Positions 8,785 to 14,247 are shown, counted from the first letter of the stretch. The stretch: 14,399 bases of DNA from JADHUC01 sp964617665 (GCA_964617665.1 CAZUAH010000348.1:1-14399); one strand, 5' to 3'. Numbers and translations: made by a program. The notes: generated from the sequence alone by a model not told the origin.

Positions 8785-9141
8785 TCACTTCTCGTGAAGG
8801 CTCAACTTGAATTCCGTTCGCTTCGCGTCTGGCGCCGACTCAACGTCCAACTCGACGCAGATGAAGTGCTTGCCTTGCAGAAACCGCGCCTCGACCTCCG
8901 CCACGCCACGCTCGTCTTCGCAAAGGAGTTGATTCTGGATACGAGCCATGACGGCATCATCGACGCTTCCATGCTCGATCATGGCTTCAAAGTCGCGTTC
9001 ATCGAGATAGAAGGCATAGACGGGGTCCGTGCCAAGGTTCTCGATCACAACGGTCACAGGGTACGGCTCGTCAAACGTCAGCTCCTGATGCCACGCAGCA
9101 TACACACTCACGTACGACTGGGTCTCAGACAGTACTTCCAT
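8785..9141 (-). CDS. Small hypothetical protein (118 aa)
   Basis: A cytoplasmic-looking acidic protein without signal peptide or membrane helix. It begins MEVLSETQSYVSVYAAW, has alternating hydrophobic strands (PYPVTVVIENL, GKHFICVELDVESAP) suggesting a beta-rich fold, and a central helical segment (FEAMIEHGSVDDAVMARIQNQ, about 51-70). I do not recognise the family. The frame is preferred over the opposite-strand frame covering 8713-9267 because its composition is that of a normal globular protein and the plus-strand version is Arg/His/Leu-rich. The Shine-Dalgarno before ATG 9141 is weak. It lies in the run of same-strand small genes and could be cassette cargo if the site at 9199-9266 is a real attC. 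Confidence 0.65.
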   Translation of the reverse strand: MEVLSETQSYVSVYAAWHQELTFDEPYPVTVVIENLGTDPVYAFYLDERDFEAMIEHGSVDDAVMARIQNQLLCEDERGVAEVEARFLQGKHFICVELDVESAPDAKRTEFKLSLHEK

Positions 9142-9198
9142 TGGTCTCGATCCGTCTTCTTACTCTGCCGCCTTCTCTTCAAGCGTGACGTCCCAAAA

Positions 9199-9266
9199 TT
9201 GAACTCTACCCCCGTCGGACGACGGGGCGCAACCGTTGATTGTATCAACGGGATGCACGTTCAATG
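9199..9266 (-). repeat. Candidate attC-like site: 7-base terminal inverted repeat enclosing two hairpins
   Basis: ATTGAAC (9199-9205) and GTTCAAT (9260-9266) are exact reverse complements. Between them are two adjacent perfect 8-base palindromes: CCCCGTCG-GA-CGACGGGG (9210-9227) and CCGTTGAT-TGT-ATCAACGG (9233-9251). Alternatively the inner CCCGTTG and CGACGGG (minus strand) can pair with one mismatch, giving outer stem, unpaired spacers of about six bases and inner stem as in an attC. The outer boxes miss the RYYYAAC/GTTRRRY consensus at one position each. It may instead be a terminator for the gene ending at 9353. Confidence 0.35.
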
Positions 9267-9352
9267 AAGAGCGAAGGCGATCCCGATGAGGCCATCCGGA
9301 TACTCATTACTGGACACTTGTGTGGCCAGAAGCTATCCCGAATCTAGTTAGC

Positions 9353-10054
9353 CTAGTCTGCTTCTAGCTTACGCAGTCTCTCCTGCAGCGGAGCCAGATA
9401 GTGCTTCCGGTCGTTTTCACCGGGAAATCCGATGTTCTGCTCACGTTGGATCGCCCAACGCAACGCTTCGATCTGCATCTCGCGAAGGGACAATTGCTGA
9501 TGTGTTTCCCACCACTTCTGCATTCCCGCCTGCGTAAACCATTTACCAGCGCAGTATTGCGAAAAGTATCTGCGATGAACGTGAGATTTCCCGTCACTGC
9601 CATCTCGGCCCTTGTATGCCACCCCCGCCAAGTCGACCTGTCCCTCGATAGTCATGAAGCACACTTCGCCAACGGAAAACCCCCGCAGAATGGATGTGGA
9701 GAACGACAATGAGTACTCCTTGTCGTTGATGTGCTCTATGAGAAAGGGGAACGCGTCCTTGCCAAGGGCGATCAGCTTCCGCCGCGCGTCTTCCACACTA
9801 CGCTGTGCCTGGAAATCATAGTCATCCGGGTAAGACACCGGGCCAGATTCCCATTTGGGGTTGGGATCGCGATTCGGTGATCGGAACCGCAATATGAGAG
9901 CCTCGATGTGTTTACGGCTGGAGACTGCAACCGTCCGATCCGCAGTTGTCTCGGCTGTTTCGGTAGGAGGTTCCGCAAAACATGTCGGATGAGCCCAAAA
10001 CGAACTGATAGCAAGGAGGCCAAGGCAACTTGGGAGAATCGGTATCTTGCTCAT
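9353..10054 (-). CDS. Secreted hypothetical protein (233 aa)
   Basis: Begins with a signal peptide (MSKIPILPSCLGLLAISSF, predicted cut near CFA-EPP, about residue 27), followed by a Thr/Glu-rich linker and a mostly helical mature domain with RSPNRDPNP (58-66), ARRKLIALGKDAFPFLIEHI (90-109) and a Trp-rich stretch near KWFTQAGMQKWWETH (about 171-185). The segment LIALGKDAFPFLIEHIND resembles one helical repeat of HEAT-like proteins, but a single instance does not prove the fold. It should be exported to the periplasm or cell surface. No function is recognised. The stop TAG runs directly into GGCTAAC on the minus strand, a sequence also seen just after the next gene's stop. Confidence 0.75.
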   Translation of the reverse strand: MSKIPILPSCLGLLAISSFWAHPTCFAEPPTETAETTADRTVAVSSRKHIEALILRFRSPNRDPNPKWESGPVSYPDDYDFQAQRSVEDARRKLIALGKDAFPFLIEHINDKEYSLSFSTSILRGFSVGEVCFMTIEGQVDLAGVAYKGRDGSDGKSHVHRRYFSQYCAGKWFTQAGMQKWWETHQQLSLREMQIEALRWAIQREQNIGFPGENDRKHYLAPLQERLRKLEAD

Positions 10055-10269
10055 TTGTCTTCAGCCTGACGTATCAGTTGATCAGGCAGCCGGATTCTGT
10101 CAATTGGCCGAATCCCCCGCCGTCCCCCGACGGAAGCGACGCCCTATTTTGCCACACCGACGGCTGGATGGGAATCGCAAGGTGACTACACTTTCCGCCG
10201 TGCCGTGCTGATGGATAGCTGGAGCGAGTATCCGATCGTTATTGCGCCAATTCGTCGGCTCTCATCCGG

Positions 10270-10300
10270 ACTCACGCCACTGCGACTGGCGGATGCGAGT
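10270..10300 (-). terminator. Hairpin just after the Cys-rich gene, possible terminator
   Basis: Ten bases below the stop of the gene at 10311, CGCCA (10275-10279) and TGGCG (10287-10291) pair around a 7-base loop, extended by outer ACTC/GAGT arms (10270-10273, 10297-10300) across a bulge. No T-run follows, so termination is uncertain. No attC-like AAC/GTT boxes flank it. The rest of 10055-10310 shows only a CCGTC-CCC-GACGG hairpin around 10120-10132 and no gene. Confidence 0.3.
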
Positions 10301-10310
10301 GCGACACGCA

Positions 10311-10718
10311 CTAGTCGCTGTTGCTTGAATGGCGTCGTTTGCCGTACTGCTTGAGCAGTTTTTGAGCCTCTGATAGCGGCGTGGATTCGTGGATGAAGAC
10401 TTCCGCTTCTTTGACCGTGTTGGGGCGATAGCCGGGGCCACAGCAGCCGCATGAGTGATACGTGAATCCATTCTCGAACAGTAAGCGGACCTTCTTCCAC
10501 TGTTTCACGTCGGTTTGTCTTGGAGTTCTGAAATCAAGCCCCATGTCATGCATCGGTTGGCCACATTCTGGACATGGGCAGACGCGATCCGACGGCTCGG
10601 CTGGTCGTATGTCTTCAGGGAGTTCCCAGAACGAAGTCTGCTTGAATGCTTTCCGGCAATCGAAGCATGCATAATGATCCTTGTACGGTCCGTATTCGCC
10701 CTCAGCGTAACGACACAT
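10311..10718 (-). CDS. Cys-rich zinc-ribbon-like protein with CGCCGPG motif (135 aa)
   Basis: From ATG 10718 the protein has CFDC (18-21) and CPCPECG (47-53), which together form a likely zinc ribbon, then MGLDFRTPRQTDVKQWKKV (59-77) and HSCGCCGPGYRP (88-99) with three more cysteines. This set (Cys pairs, MGxDF-P segment, QWKK helix, CGCCGPG) matches a small uncharacterised family I recall from bacterial genomes; its function is unknown, probably cytoplasmic with bound zinc. The frame remains open upstream to 10850 but that part overlaps the preceding gene and looks random, so the inner ATG is chosen; the AGAGAG stretch lies rather far upstream. Only 58 bases separate it from the gene above, so the two may share a transcript. 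Confidence 0.75.
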   Translation of the reverse strand: MCRYAEGEYGPYKDHYACFDCRKAFKQTSFWELPEDIRPAEPSDRVCPCPECGQPMHDMGLDFRTPRQTDVKQWKKVRLLFENGFTYHSCGCCGPGYRPNTVKEAEVFIHESTPLSEAQKLLKQYGKRRHSSNSD

Positions 10719-10776
10719 AGATCGGATTCTCTCTATATCTGCCAGCCGGTTGGCATGCCCTGCGCTGCGGAAGCGT

Positions 10777-11382
10777 CTATTGGCCTGAGTCGCTCGCCCG
10801 TGCGGAGACCCGCGTGAATGCTCCGAATGACTGATTGTTGAAGTCACCACCCAGGAAGAGCAAATCGTTGTCGCCCTCTTTGTCCCTCGCCAGCATCACA
10901 TTTTCACTCTCTAGGTCTTCGTTGCGATCATAGAACACCAAGCGAGGTGTTCCGTATACCGAGATCAACGCGAAATCCTGCTTCTTCCCACGAAACTCGA
11001 CCTCGCCGGCAAGATATACTCGTTGGGCGGCTTCCAGGAATTCACGTGTTTCCTGGTCCGGCTCGGTCGCTGCTACTTTCGCAAGGATTTTGGTCAAGAA
11101 AGCGACAATCCGTTGCTCGGCCTGTCTGTTCGTGTGGAACACGATCGGCCCATGCCCAGCATGGTCGCTACGTCCACCCAGTCTCGCCGAGAGGTCCTTG
11201 TCGGCAATCCACTCGCCAATGAGCTCACCAGCGACCACGTTCTCCTTGCTGGGCGCAACTCGGACCGCCGGGCCATCTGCAGCCGGCAAGGCTCCCTGAG
11301 CGTGCACAGCGGAAAAAAAGGCCGGGCCGCCAAAGGCGAGGACAACGGCCGCACGAAATTGTTCTCGTAGACTCGTCAACAT
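10777..11382 (-). CDS. Secreted hypothetical protein (201 aa), first gene after attC site
   Basis: The start ATG 11382 is set by GGAGG six bases upstream; ATG 11388 touches the GGAGG and the further upstream ATG at 11427 lies inside the attC palindrome (its MFFPL reading is translated attC sequence). The protein opens with a signal peptide (MLTSLREQFRAAVVLAFGG, cut probably after VHA), followed by a 170-residue mature part: GELIGEWIADKDLSARLGG, a helical segment AEQRIVAFLTKILAKVA, then beta strands AGEVEFRGKKQDFALISVYG and LLFLGGDFNNQSFGAF. No family is recognised. Its ATG lies 28 bases below the GTTGGGC box of the attC at 11410-11548, which is the usual spacing for the first codon of an integron cassette. 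Confidence 0.75.
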   Translation of the reverse strand: MLTSLREQFRAAVVLAFGGPAFFSAVHAQGALPAADGPAVRVAPSKENVVAGELIGEWIADKDLSARLGGRSDHAGHGPIVFHTNRQAEQRIVAFLTKILAKVAATEPDQETREFLEAAQRVYLAGEVEFRGKKQDFALISVYGTPRLVFYDRNEDLESENVMLARDKEGDNDLLFLGGDFNNQSFGAFTRVSARASDSGQ

Positions 11383-11409
11383 CCGCATCCTCCAAAATGT
11401 GAAACGATC

Positions 11410-11548
11410 GCCCAACGGGAAGAACATCCGTCGCCGCCGTGAACGAAGCGGACGACGTTGAGTTACGTGATGATTCTATTGCGCGAGCCCACGTTCCGAA
11501 AAAAGGAAGGCGATCGCGAAGCGATCTTGCGGATGTTCTATGTTGGGC
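11410..11548 (-). repeat. attC: attC recombination site of an integron gene cassette (139 bp)
   Basis: An imperfect palindrome read on the minus strand: R''-like GCCCAAC (11542-11548), a two-base spacer, an L-type arm (11530-11539), a central part, the matching L arm AGAACATCCG (11421-11430, 10 of 10 paired), a four-base spacer and R' GTTGGGC (11410-11416). Inside is a further perfect hairpin, GATCGC-GAA-GCGATC (11512-11526). RYYYAAC/GTTRRRY boxes flanking an inner stem with unpaired spacers and a length within about 57-141 bases are the defining marks of attC sites recombined by IntI. The DUF2442 stop (11538-11540) falls just inside it. It is 82 percent identical, without gaps, to 13391-13529 (114 of 139 by hand alignment). 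Confidence 0.8.
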
Positions 11549-11822
11549 GGACAACGATCTTGTTCGGCTCGGGAGGAGCCGGTGCACCACGCAGGAGCCC
11601 TTCTGTACTTAGATCTTCGTCCACATCGGGCCAGTGGATTCCGTATCCGCCACCGCACGTTTCCCAGTTGGAACGTTGATCGGGAGTCGCATGTAAGAGC
11701 CGTGGGTACCACGCATACGGTACGGTAATGGTTCGGCCATCAATCAAATCGACGCTGAACGTATCCTCGCCAAAATGAACGTCTTTAACCTGTTCACCCG
11801 GCCTGATTTCCGAAACGGTCAT
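11538..11822 (-). CDS. DUF2442 domain protein (antitoxin-like partner of DUF4160)
   Basis: A 94-residue protein starting MTVSEIRPGEQVKDVHF, with the DUF2442 pattern: a strand-rich start (DTFSVDLIDGRTITVPYAWYPRLLHA), then WETCGGGYGIHWPDVDEDLS at about 53-72. A GGAGG six bases before ATG 11822 fixes the start. DUF2442 genes are commonly found next to DUF4160 genes as a toxin-antitoxin-like pair, and here the ATG overlaps the end of the DUF4160 frame by 29 bases, so the two are coupled. The last codons, ending Pro-Thr-stop, are read from the attC site (CCA-ACA-TAG), so the attC supplies its stop. The function as antitoxin or DNA-binding protein is inferred from the family and not shown. Confidence 0.85.
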   Translation of the reverse strand: MTVSEIRPGEQVKDVHFGEDTFSVDLIDGRTITVPYAWYPRLLHATPDQRSNWETCGGGYGIHWPDVDEDLSTEGLLRGAPAPPEPNKIVVRPT

Positions 11823-12039
11823 TCCAAGCCTCCACTAGTTCTTGCTGGTTTCCGCGAATGATTCGTTCAATTGTACGGAGTTCGTGACCGCTGAACCCCA
11901 GATTCCGAGCCAGCCCCAATGGATCGAGCCAAAACTTCGCCGAATCCCTGTCGCGGTCCACATGCACATGCGCTGGTTCATTCGGTTCATGGCTATAGAA
12001 ATAGAACCGGTAGGGGCCAGTCCTAAGGATCGTAGGCAT
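11794..12039 (-). CDS. DUF4160 domain protein (putative toxin of a DUF4160/DUF2442 pair)
   Basis: An 81-residue protein of normal family length. It opens MPTILRTGPYRFYFYSHEPN, followed by EPAHVHVDRDRDSAKFWLDP (about 21-40) and a C-terminal helical stretch ELRTIERIIRGNQQELVEAW (53-72), the recognisable DUF4160 signature (F-Y-S-E-EP-HVHV, A-K-W, helix with I-E). A GGAGG seven bases before ATG 12039 supports the start. It is followed with a 29-base overlap by the DUF2442 gene. Such pairs are regarded as toxin-antitoxin-like modules; a toxic action has not been shown here and would be inference. Toxin-antitoxin cassettes are common in integron arrays and are thought to stabilise them. Confidence 0.88.
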   Translation of the reverse strand: MPTILRTGPYRFYFYSHEPNEPAHVHVDRDRDSAKFWLDPLGLARNLGFSGHELRTIERIIRGNQQELVEAWNDRFGNQAG

Positions 12040-12102
12040 ACGCTGCCCTCCATTCTACCACCGTTTGCCCAGCGGCAGGGATGGCGTTCATTACACGGAC
12101 CG

Positions 12103-12152
12103 GACCGGACGACAGTCACAATGCATCACTGTGTTATGACACATCTCCGGTC
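12103..12152. repeat. Stem-loop between the membrane protein gene and the DUF4160 gene
   Basis: GACCGGA (12103-12109) and TCCGGTC (12146-12152) are perfect complements; a second, overlapping copy of GACCGGA begins at 12098. The 36-base loop has its own weak symmetry around ATGCAT. The flanking triplets are GTT outside on the left and AAC on the right, the reverse of an attC arrangement, so it is not called attC. It could end transcription from the gene above. Spacer 12040-12182 contains no other feature I can name. Confidence 0.35.
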
Positions 12153-12182
12153 GCAAGTAAACTGACCGTTTCCCAGCCCACC

Positions 12183-12491
12183 CTATGGGCCAGGGAAGCG
12201 GAGATCAAGGAGTTGAAAAAGCAGCAGGAAAGGAAGACCGAGAACGATGCCGATCAGCAGGCCAGAAGCGGCACCACCAACGCCTTTGAGCAACATTCCG
12301 ACTGCAGCGAATGCGAAGGCAGTACAACACACCAATGGCAGAATCACCGGAAGAGCCGGCTGCGAGGACGGTTCCGGCGAACTCCCGGCGACTGCTCGTT
12401 GCAGGAACAACAATGCGATGGCCGCCAGTCCAATTGCCGCCAGCATTCTCAAAATGCTGAATCTGAATCTCCCTTCGCCAAGCGACTCCAT
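12183..12491 (-). CDS. Small integral membrane protein, three predicted helices
   Basis: From ATG 12491 the protein has 102 residues: a charged tip (MESLGEGRFRFSILRM), helix 1 at about 13-31, a Pro/Ser-rich outside loop (SSPEPSSQPALP), helix 2 at about 47-67 (PVILPLVCCTAFAFAAVGM), helix 3 at about 73-95 (GAASGLLIGIVLGLPFLLLF) and a short end. The RFRFSILRMLAAIGLAAIALL start is of the kind seen on small membrane proteins of planctomycetes. No family or role is recognised. The start is uncertain: TTG at 12542 in the same frame would add 17 residues, and an ATG at 12558 opens a neighbouring frame whose first 30 codons also look natural, so a frameshift cannot be excluded. No convincing attC follows its stop. 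Confidence 0.6.
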   Translation of the reverse strand: MESLGEGRFRFSILRMLAAIGLAAIALLFLQRAVAGSSPEPSSQPALPVILPLVCCTAFAFAAVGMLLKGVGGAASGLLIGIVLGLPFLLLFQLLDLRFPGP

Positions 12492-12589
12492 CTTGCCCGC
12501 CCAAGGGATTCGCACGCCCCACGCCGACGGACCATCCGTCAAGTCTCTCAGACATGCTCAAGAAGCATTGTTACTTCCCAGACTTTCAC

Positions 12590-12645
12590 AGACAACGGCG
12601 GATTCGCCAAGGATGGCGAATCTCTGCGGGCCTGCGTTGTTGGGC
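12590..12645 (-). repeat. Candidate short attC site after the secreted protein gene
   Basis: On the minus strand GCCCAAC (12639-12645) lies ten bases after the stop of the gene ending at 12655. It is followed by a perfect hairpin ATTCGCCA-N4-TGGCGAAT (12601-12620) and ends at CGTTGT, which pairs with the ACAACG part of the upstream end; the presumed R' is GTTGTCT (12590-12596). About 56 bases is near the lower limit for attC sites. The R' box fits GTTRRRY poorly and the internal spacers are unequal, so it may be degenerate or only a terminator hairpin. Confidence 0.45.
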
Positions 12646-12654
12646 GCTTATGCG

Positions 12655-13173
12655 CTAGTCGGTGTCGTCGTCGTTTCCAACTTGGTTAACATTCATCAAC
12701 CTGATTGTACCAGTCGGCGATACATGAATTGCGAAGTCGAATGAATGAACATTCTTTCGGTTCGTATAAAATACCTGAGTCGCTGTCAGCCGTGCCCAAT
12801 AGCCGGTTCGATCTTCCCCTTCCTCTTGGAGGGATACAGTCGAGCCAGCATGAATATTCGTCCGTACGACGTTCTTGCTTATCAAGAAGCCGATGATGTC
12901 TCTTCGGGGCAGTTCCTTTGCGACGCACCTTCCGATCACCTTTCCTTGGTCACCTAGATGAGCGGCGGCACCTGCACTGACCGCAGACAATTCTGGGAAC
13001 CGTTCGTCATCGGGAACAGACAGCCTCGGCCGGATTCGAAGGTTCCATTGAGCGAGCGCCTTGGAGTCGTAGCGCCGCGAGACTTCTGTGGTGAAGCGCG
13101 GCGATCTTGCGTGTGCAATACACACCGGGGAGAGAATGAGCAGGCAGAGTAACGAGTACCGTAGAGACATCAT
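12655..13173 (-). CDS. Secreted hypothetical protein (172 aa)
   Basis: Starts at two adjacent ATGs (13173, 13170) with AGAGG five bases upstream of the first. It opens with a signal peptide (MMSLRYSLLCLLILSPVCIA, cut probably after AHA, residue 22). The mature protein is mixed: basic early strands (ALAQWNLRIRPRLSVPDDE), a small-residue stretch with SAGAAAHLG, RDIIGFLISKNVVRT, then strands TGYWARLTATQVFYT and FDFAIHVSPTGTIRLMN, and an acidic end (NDDDTD). The final strands suggest a compact beta domain. No family is recognised, so it is called exported and unknown. It is separated from the attC at 13391-13529 by a 217-base leader and is followed after ten bases by the candidate attC box at 12639-12645. 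Confidence 0.7.
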   Translation of the reverse strand: MMSLRYSLLCLLILSPVCIAHARSPRFTTEVSRRYDSKALAQWNLRIRPRLSVPDDERFPELSAVSAGAAAHLGDQGKVIGRCVAKELPRRDIIGFLISKNVVRTNIHAGSTVSLQEEGEDRTGYWARLTATQVFYTNRKNVHSFDFAIHVSPTGTIRLMNVNQVGNDDDTD

Positions 13174-13390
13174 GGATACCTCTCCAAAGCGTGGAATGCT
13201 CTGTGACGCTGCGACAAGGGGCGCAGGATCGTAAACGATACGCGGAATCGAGTACAGACCAAGAAGACGGCGGGTAGAGCGCCCAATGGTTAGTTCTTCT
13301 GCTACCGCCCTGCACGAAGGGAGCGGTGTTGTGGGAGAACAGATTCTCTAACAGGACGCCGCGAGAATCAAGAGCGAAGGTGTAGCCGTA
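13174..13390. other. 217-base leader between an attC site and the secreted protein gene
   Basis: Unusually long for a cassette leader. The minus-strand frame that runs through it from 13408 begins with translated attC sequence (MFFPL) and is rejected. GGCGGGTAG (13268-13276) and CTACCGCC (13311-13318) can pair with one bulged G. GCCCAAT at 13281-13287 (minus strand ATTGGGC) is one base from the R' box GTTGGGC and would match the GCCCAAC box at 12639-12645, so an older cassette border may lie here. No promoter is evident. Confidence 0.4.
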
Positions 13391-13529
13391 GGCTAATGGG
13401 AAGAACATCCGTCGCCGCCGTGAACGAAGCGAGCGACGTTGAACTACGAGACTATTCTATTACGCGACCGTCCGGTGTGAAAGAACGAAGGCGATCGCGC
13501 AGCGACTTTGCGGATGTTCTATGTTGGCT
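13391..13529 (-). repeat. attC: attC recombination site, second copy (139 bp)
   Basis: Same length and architecture as 11410-11548, and 114 of 139 bases identical; 34 consecutive bases after the outer box are unchanged. On the minus strand: R''-like AGCCAAC (13523-13529), two-base spacer, arm at 13511-13520, centre, matching arm AGAACATCCG (13402-13411, 10 of 10 paired), four-base spacer, and R' position ATTAGCC (13391-13397). The R' box lacks the G of the G-TT cleavage triplet, so the site may be recombination-poor. Differences concentrate in the centre, as expected where pairing is conserved rather than sequence. The zinc-ribbon gene stop (13519-13521) falls just inside. Confidence 0.75.
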
Positions 13530-13905
13530 GACCATGCCAGTCAGCGCCACATTCGAAGCACTGTTTGGCTCGTTCGCTACGCAGCGGTGCGCCACAATGC
13601 GGACAAGGATTCGAACTGCGCCAACCAAACGCTCGATAAATGTTGCCTACACGCTCAATGACATCGGTCGGAACGTCAAGATGTTCACGGGACGAAATGG
13701 CCACGCGCACTGATTGATGTTGCGGCGGATCTCCCGTGGGGCGCGTTCCGACTGTGTCAAGCATCGCACGAAGCGCCGCCGCCTCTGCGTCGAGGATCTG
13801 CTGTTCAATGCTGCCGATCGGATGTGACGTAGCGATGTCCGAGAGTTCCTGAATCGTCGAGGAAATGACCTTCGGCAGATCGCTCTGACTGATCGACTGA
13901 TTCAT
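13519..13905 (-). CDS. Small zinc-ribbon protein (128 aa), probable integron cassette cargo
   Basis: ATG 13905 gives MNQSISQSDLPKVISSTI, a helical N-terminal part (to about residue 50), a VRVAISSREHLDVPTDVIERV middle, and a C-terminal double-CxxC zinc ribbon: CPHC (101-104) and CFEC (116-119). A TTG at 13947 in frame would add 14 residues but would lie inside the presumed upstream attC; the ATG is just eight bases below GTTGGCT (13913-13919), an R'-like box. That box is the exact complement of AGCCAAC (13523-13529) after the gene, so 13523-13919 behaves like one cassette whose two ends would pair when circularised. No Shine-Dalgarno is seen, which is tolerated in cassettes. The last residues Pro-Thr-stop come from attC. 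Function unknown; nucleic-acid or protein binding is a guess. Confidence 0.7.
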   Translation of the reverse strand: MNQSISQSDLPKVISSTIQELSDIATSHPIGSIEQQILDAEAAALRAMLDTVGTRPTGDPPQHQSVRVAISSREHLDVPTDVIERVGNIYRAFGWRSSNPCPHCGAPLRSERAKQCFECGADWHGQPT

Positions 13906-13912
13906 CTGGAGC

Positions 13913-14020
13913 AGCCAACGGGTTTTCGGCCGACATGATGTCGACAAGTCTGGTCGCGACGCGCCACAAACGCGCCGAGCATTTCTACTTTTTCAATATC
14001 CACCAAACCAGGTGTTGGGT
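13913..14020 (-). repeat. Candidate attC site upstream of the zinc-ribbon gene
   Basis: On the minus strand ACCCAAC (14014-14020), an exact RYYYAAC, is followed 108 bases later by GTTGGCT (13913-13919), which fits GTTRRRY at six of seven positions. Just inside, GGTTT and AAACC can pair, though with unequal spacers (four and one bases). A hairpin GACAT-N-ATGTC lies near 13932-13942. The inner pairing is weaker than in the two 139-base sites. Its position, ending eight bases above the zinc-ribbon ATG, fits a cassette junction. Confidence 0.45.
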
Positions 14021-14070
14021 CAAGTGAAATCTAAAGGTGTTCGGGGCATCCAAATCGACTGATCCCCAGC

Positions 14071-14247
14071 GTTGCAGAAATTACTGGTACGATGGCCCTC
14101 CGAGGCCGTCGAACGCTGTGCCGCGATGAAGTGTTCGGAGTGATCGCACAATTCACTCTTCGTGAAAGCTGGACAACGTGACGGAACGTCGCAATCACCC
14201 TTGAAACGACGGCCTCGGAGGGCCATCGTACTCGATTTCAATGCAAC
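14071..14247. repeat. Large inverted repeat with perfect 25-base inner arms
   Basis: 14087-14111 and 14207-14231 are perfect reverse complements (25 of 25), containing GATGGCCCTCCGAGGCCGTC. The symmetry continues outward with gaps: GTTGCA (14071-14076) pairs with TGCAAC (14242-14247), and GAAAT (14077-14081) with ATTTC (14235-14239). A second inverted pair interleaves with it: 14185-14201 against 14251-14267, 16 of 17 matching around GCAATCACCCT. The 95-base interior carries no gene. It resembles a non-autonomous (MITE-like) element or a structured RNA; the interleaving pairs would be mutually exclusive or form a pseudoknot-like fold. Confidence 0.7.

Noticed and set aside
8713..9267. 184-codon plus-strand frame over the 118-aa gene
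   Set aside because: Reverse-strand shadow with Leu/Arg/His-rich composition and no family features.
10740..10755. TGCCA-N6-TGGCA hairpin with GCCAAC (minus) as a possible attC between the two genes
   Set aside because: No partner GTT box occurs at the right distance without entering the coding sequence of the Cys-rich gene.
11383..11427. Upstream extension (MFFPLGDRF) of the secreted protein gene
   Set aside because: It is translated attC sequence; GGAGG plus ATG 11382 followed by a signal peptide is the better start.
12086..12162. Stem-loop 12103-12152 as an attC
   Set aside because: The outer triplets are GTT on the left and AAC on the right, the reverse of attC polarity, and no RYYYAAC box is near the preceding stop.
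12205..12561. Alternative frame over the small membrane protein gene
   Set aside because: Its first 30 codons look natural but the rest loses the hydrophobic helices; kept only as a hint of a possible frameshift.
13007..13408. 133-codon minus-strand frame beginning MFFPLAYGY
   Set aside because: Its first codons are attC sequence (the same MFFPL arises at 11427), and it runs antiphase through the secreted protein gene, which has a signal peptide and a good ribosome site.
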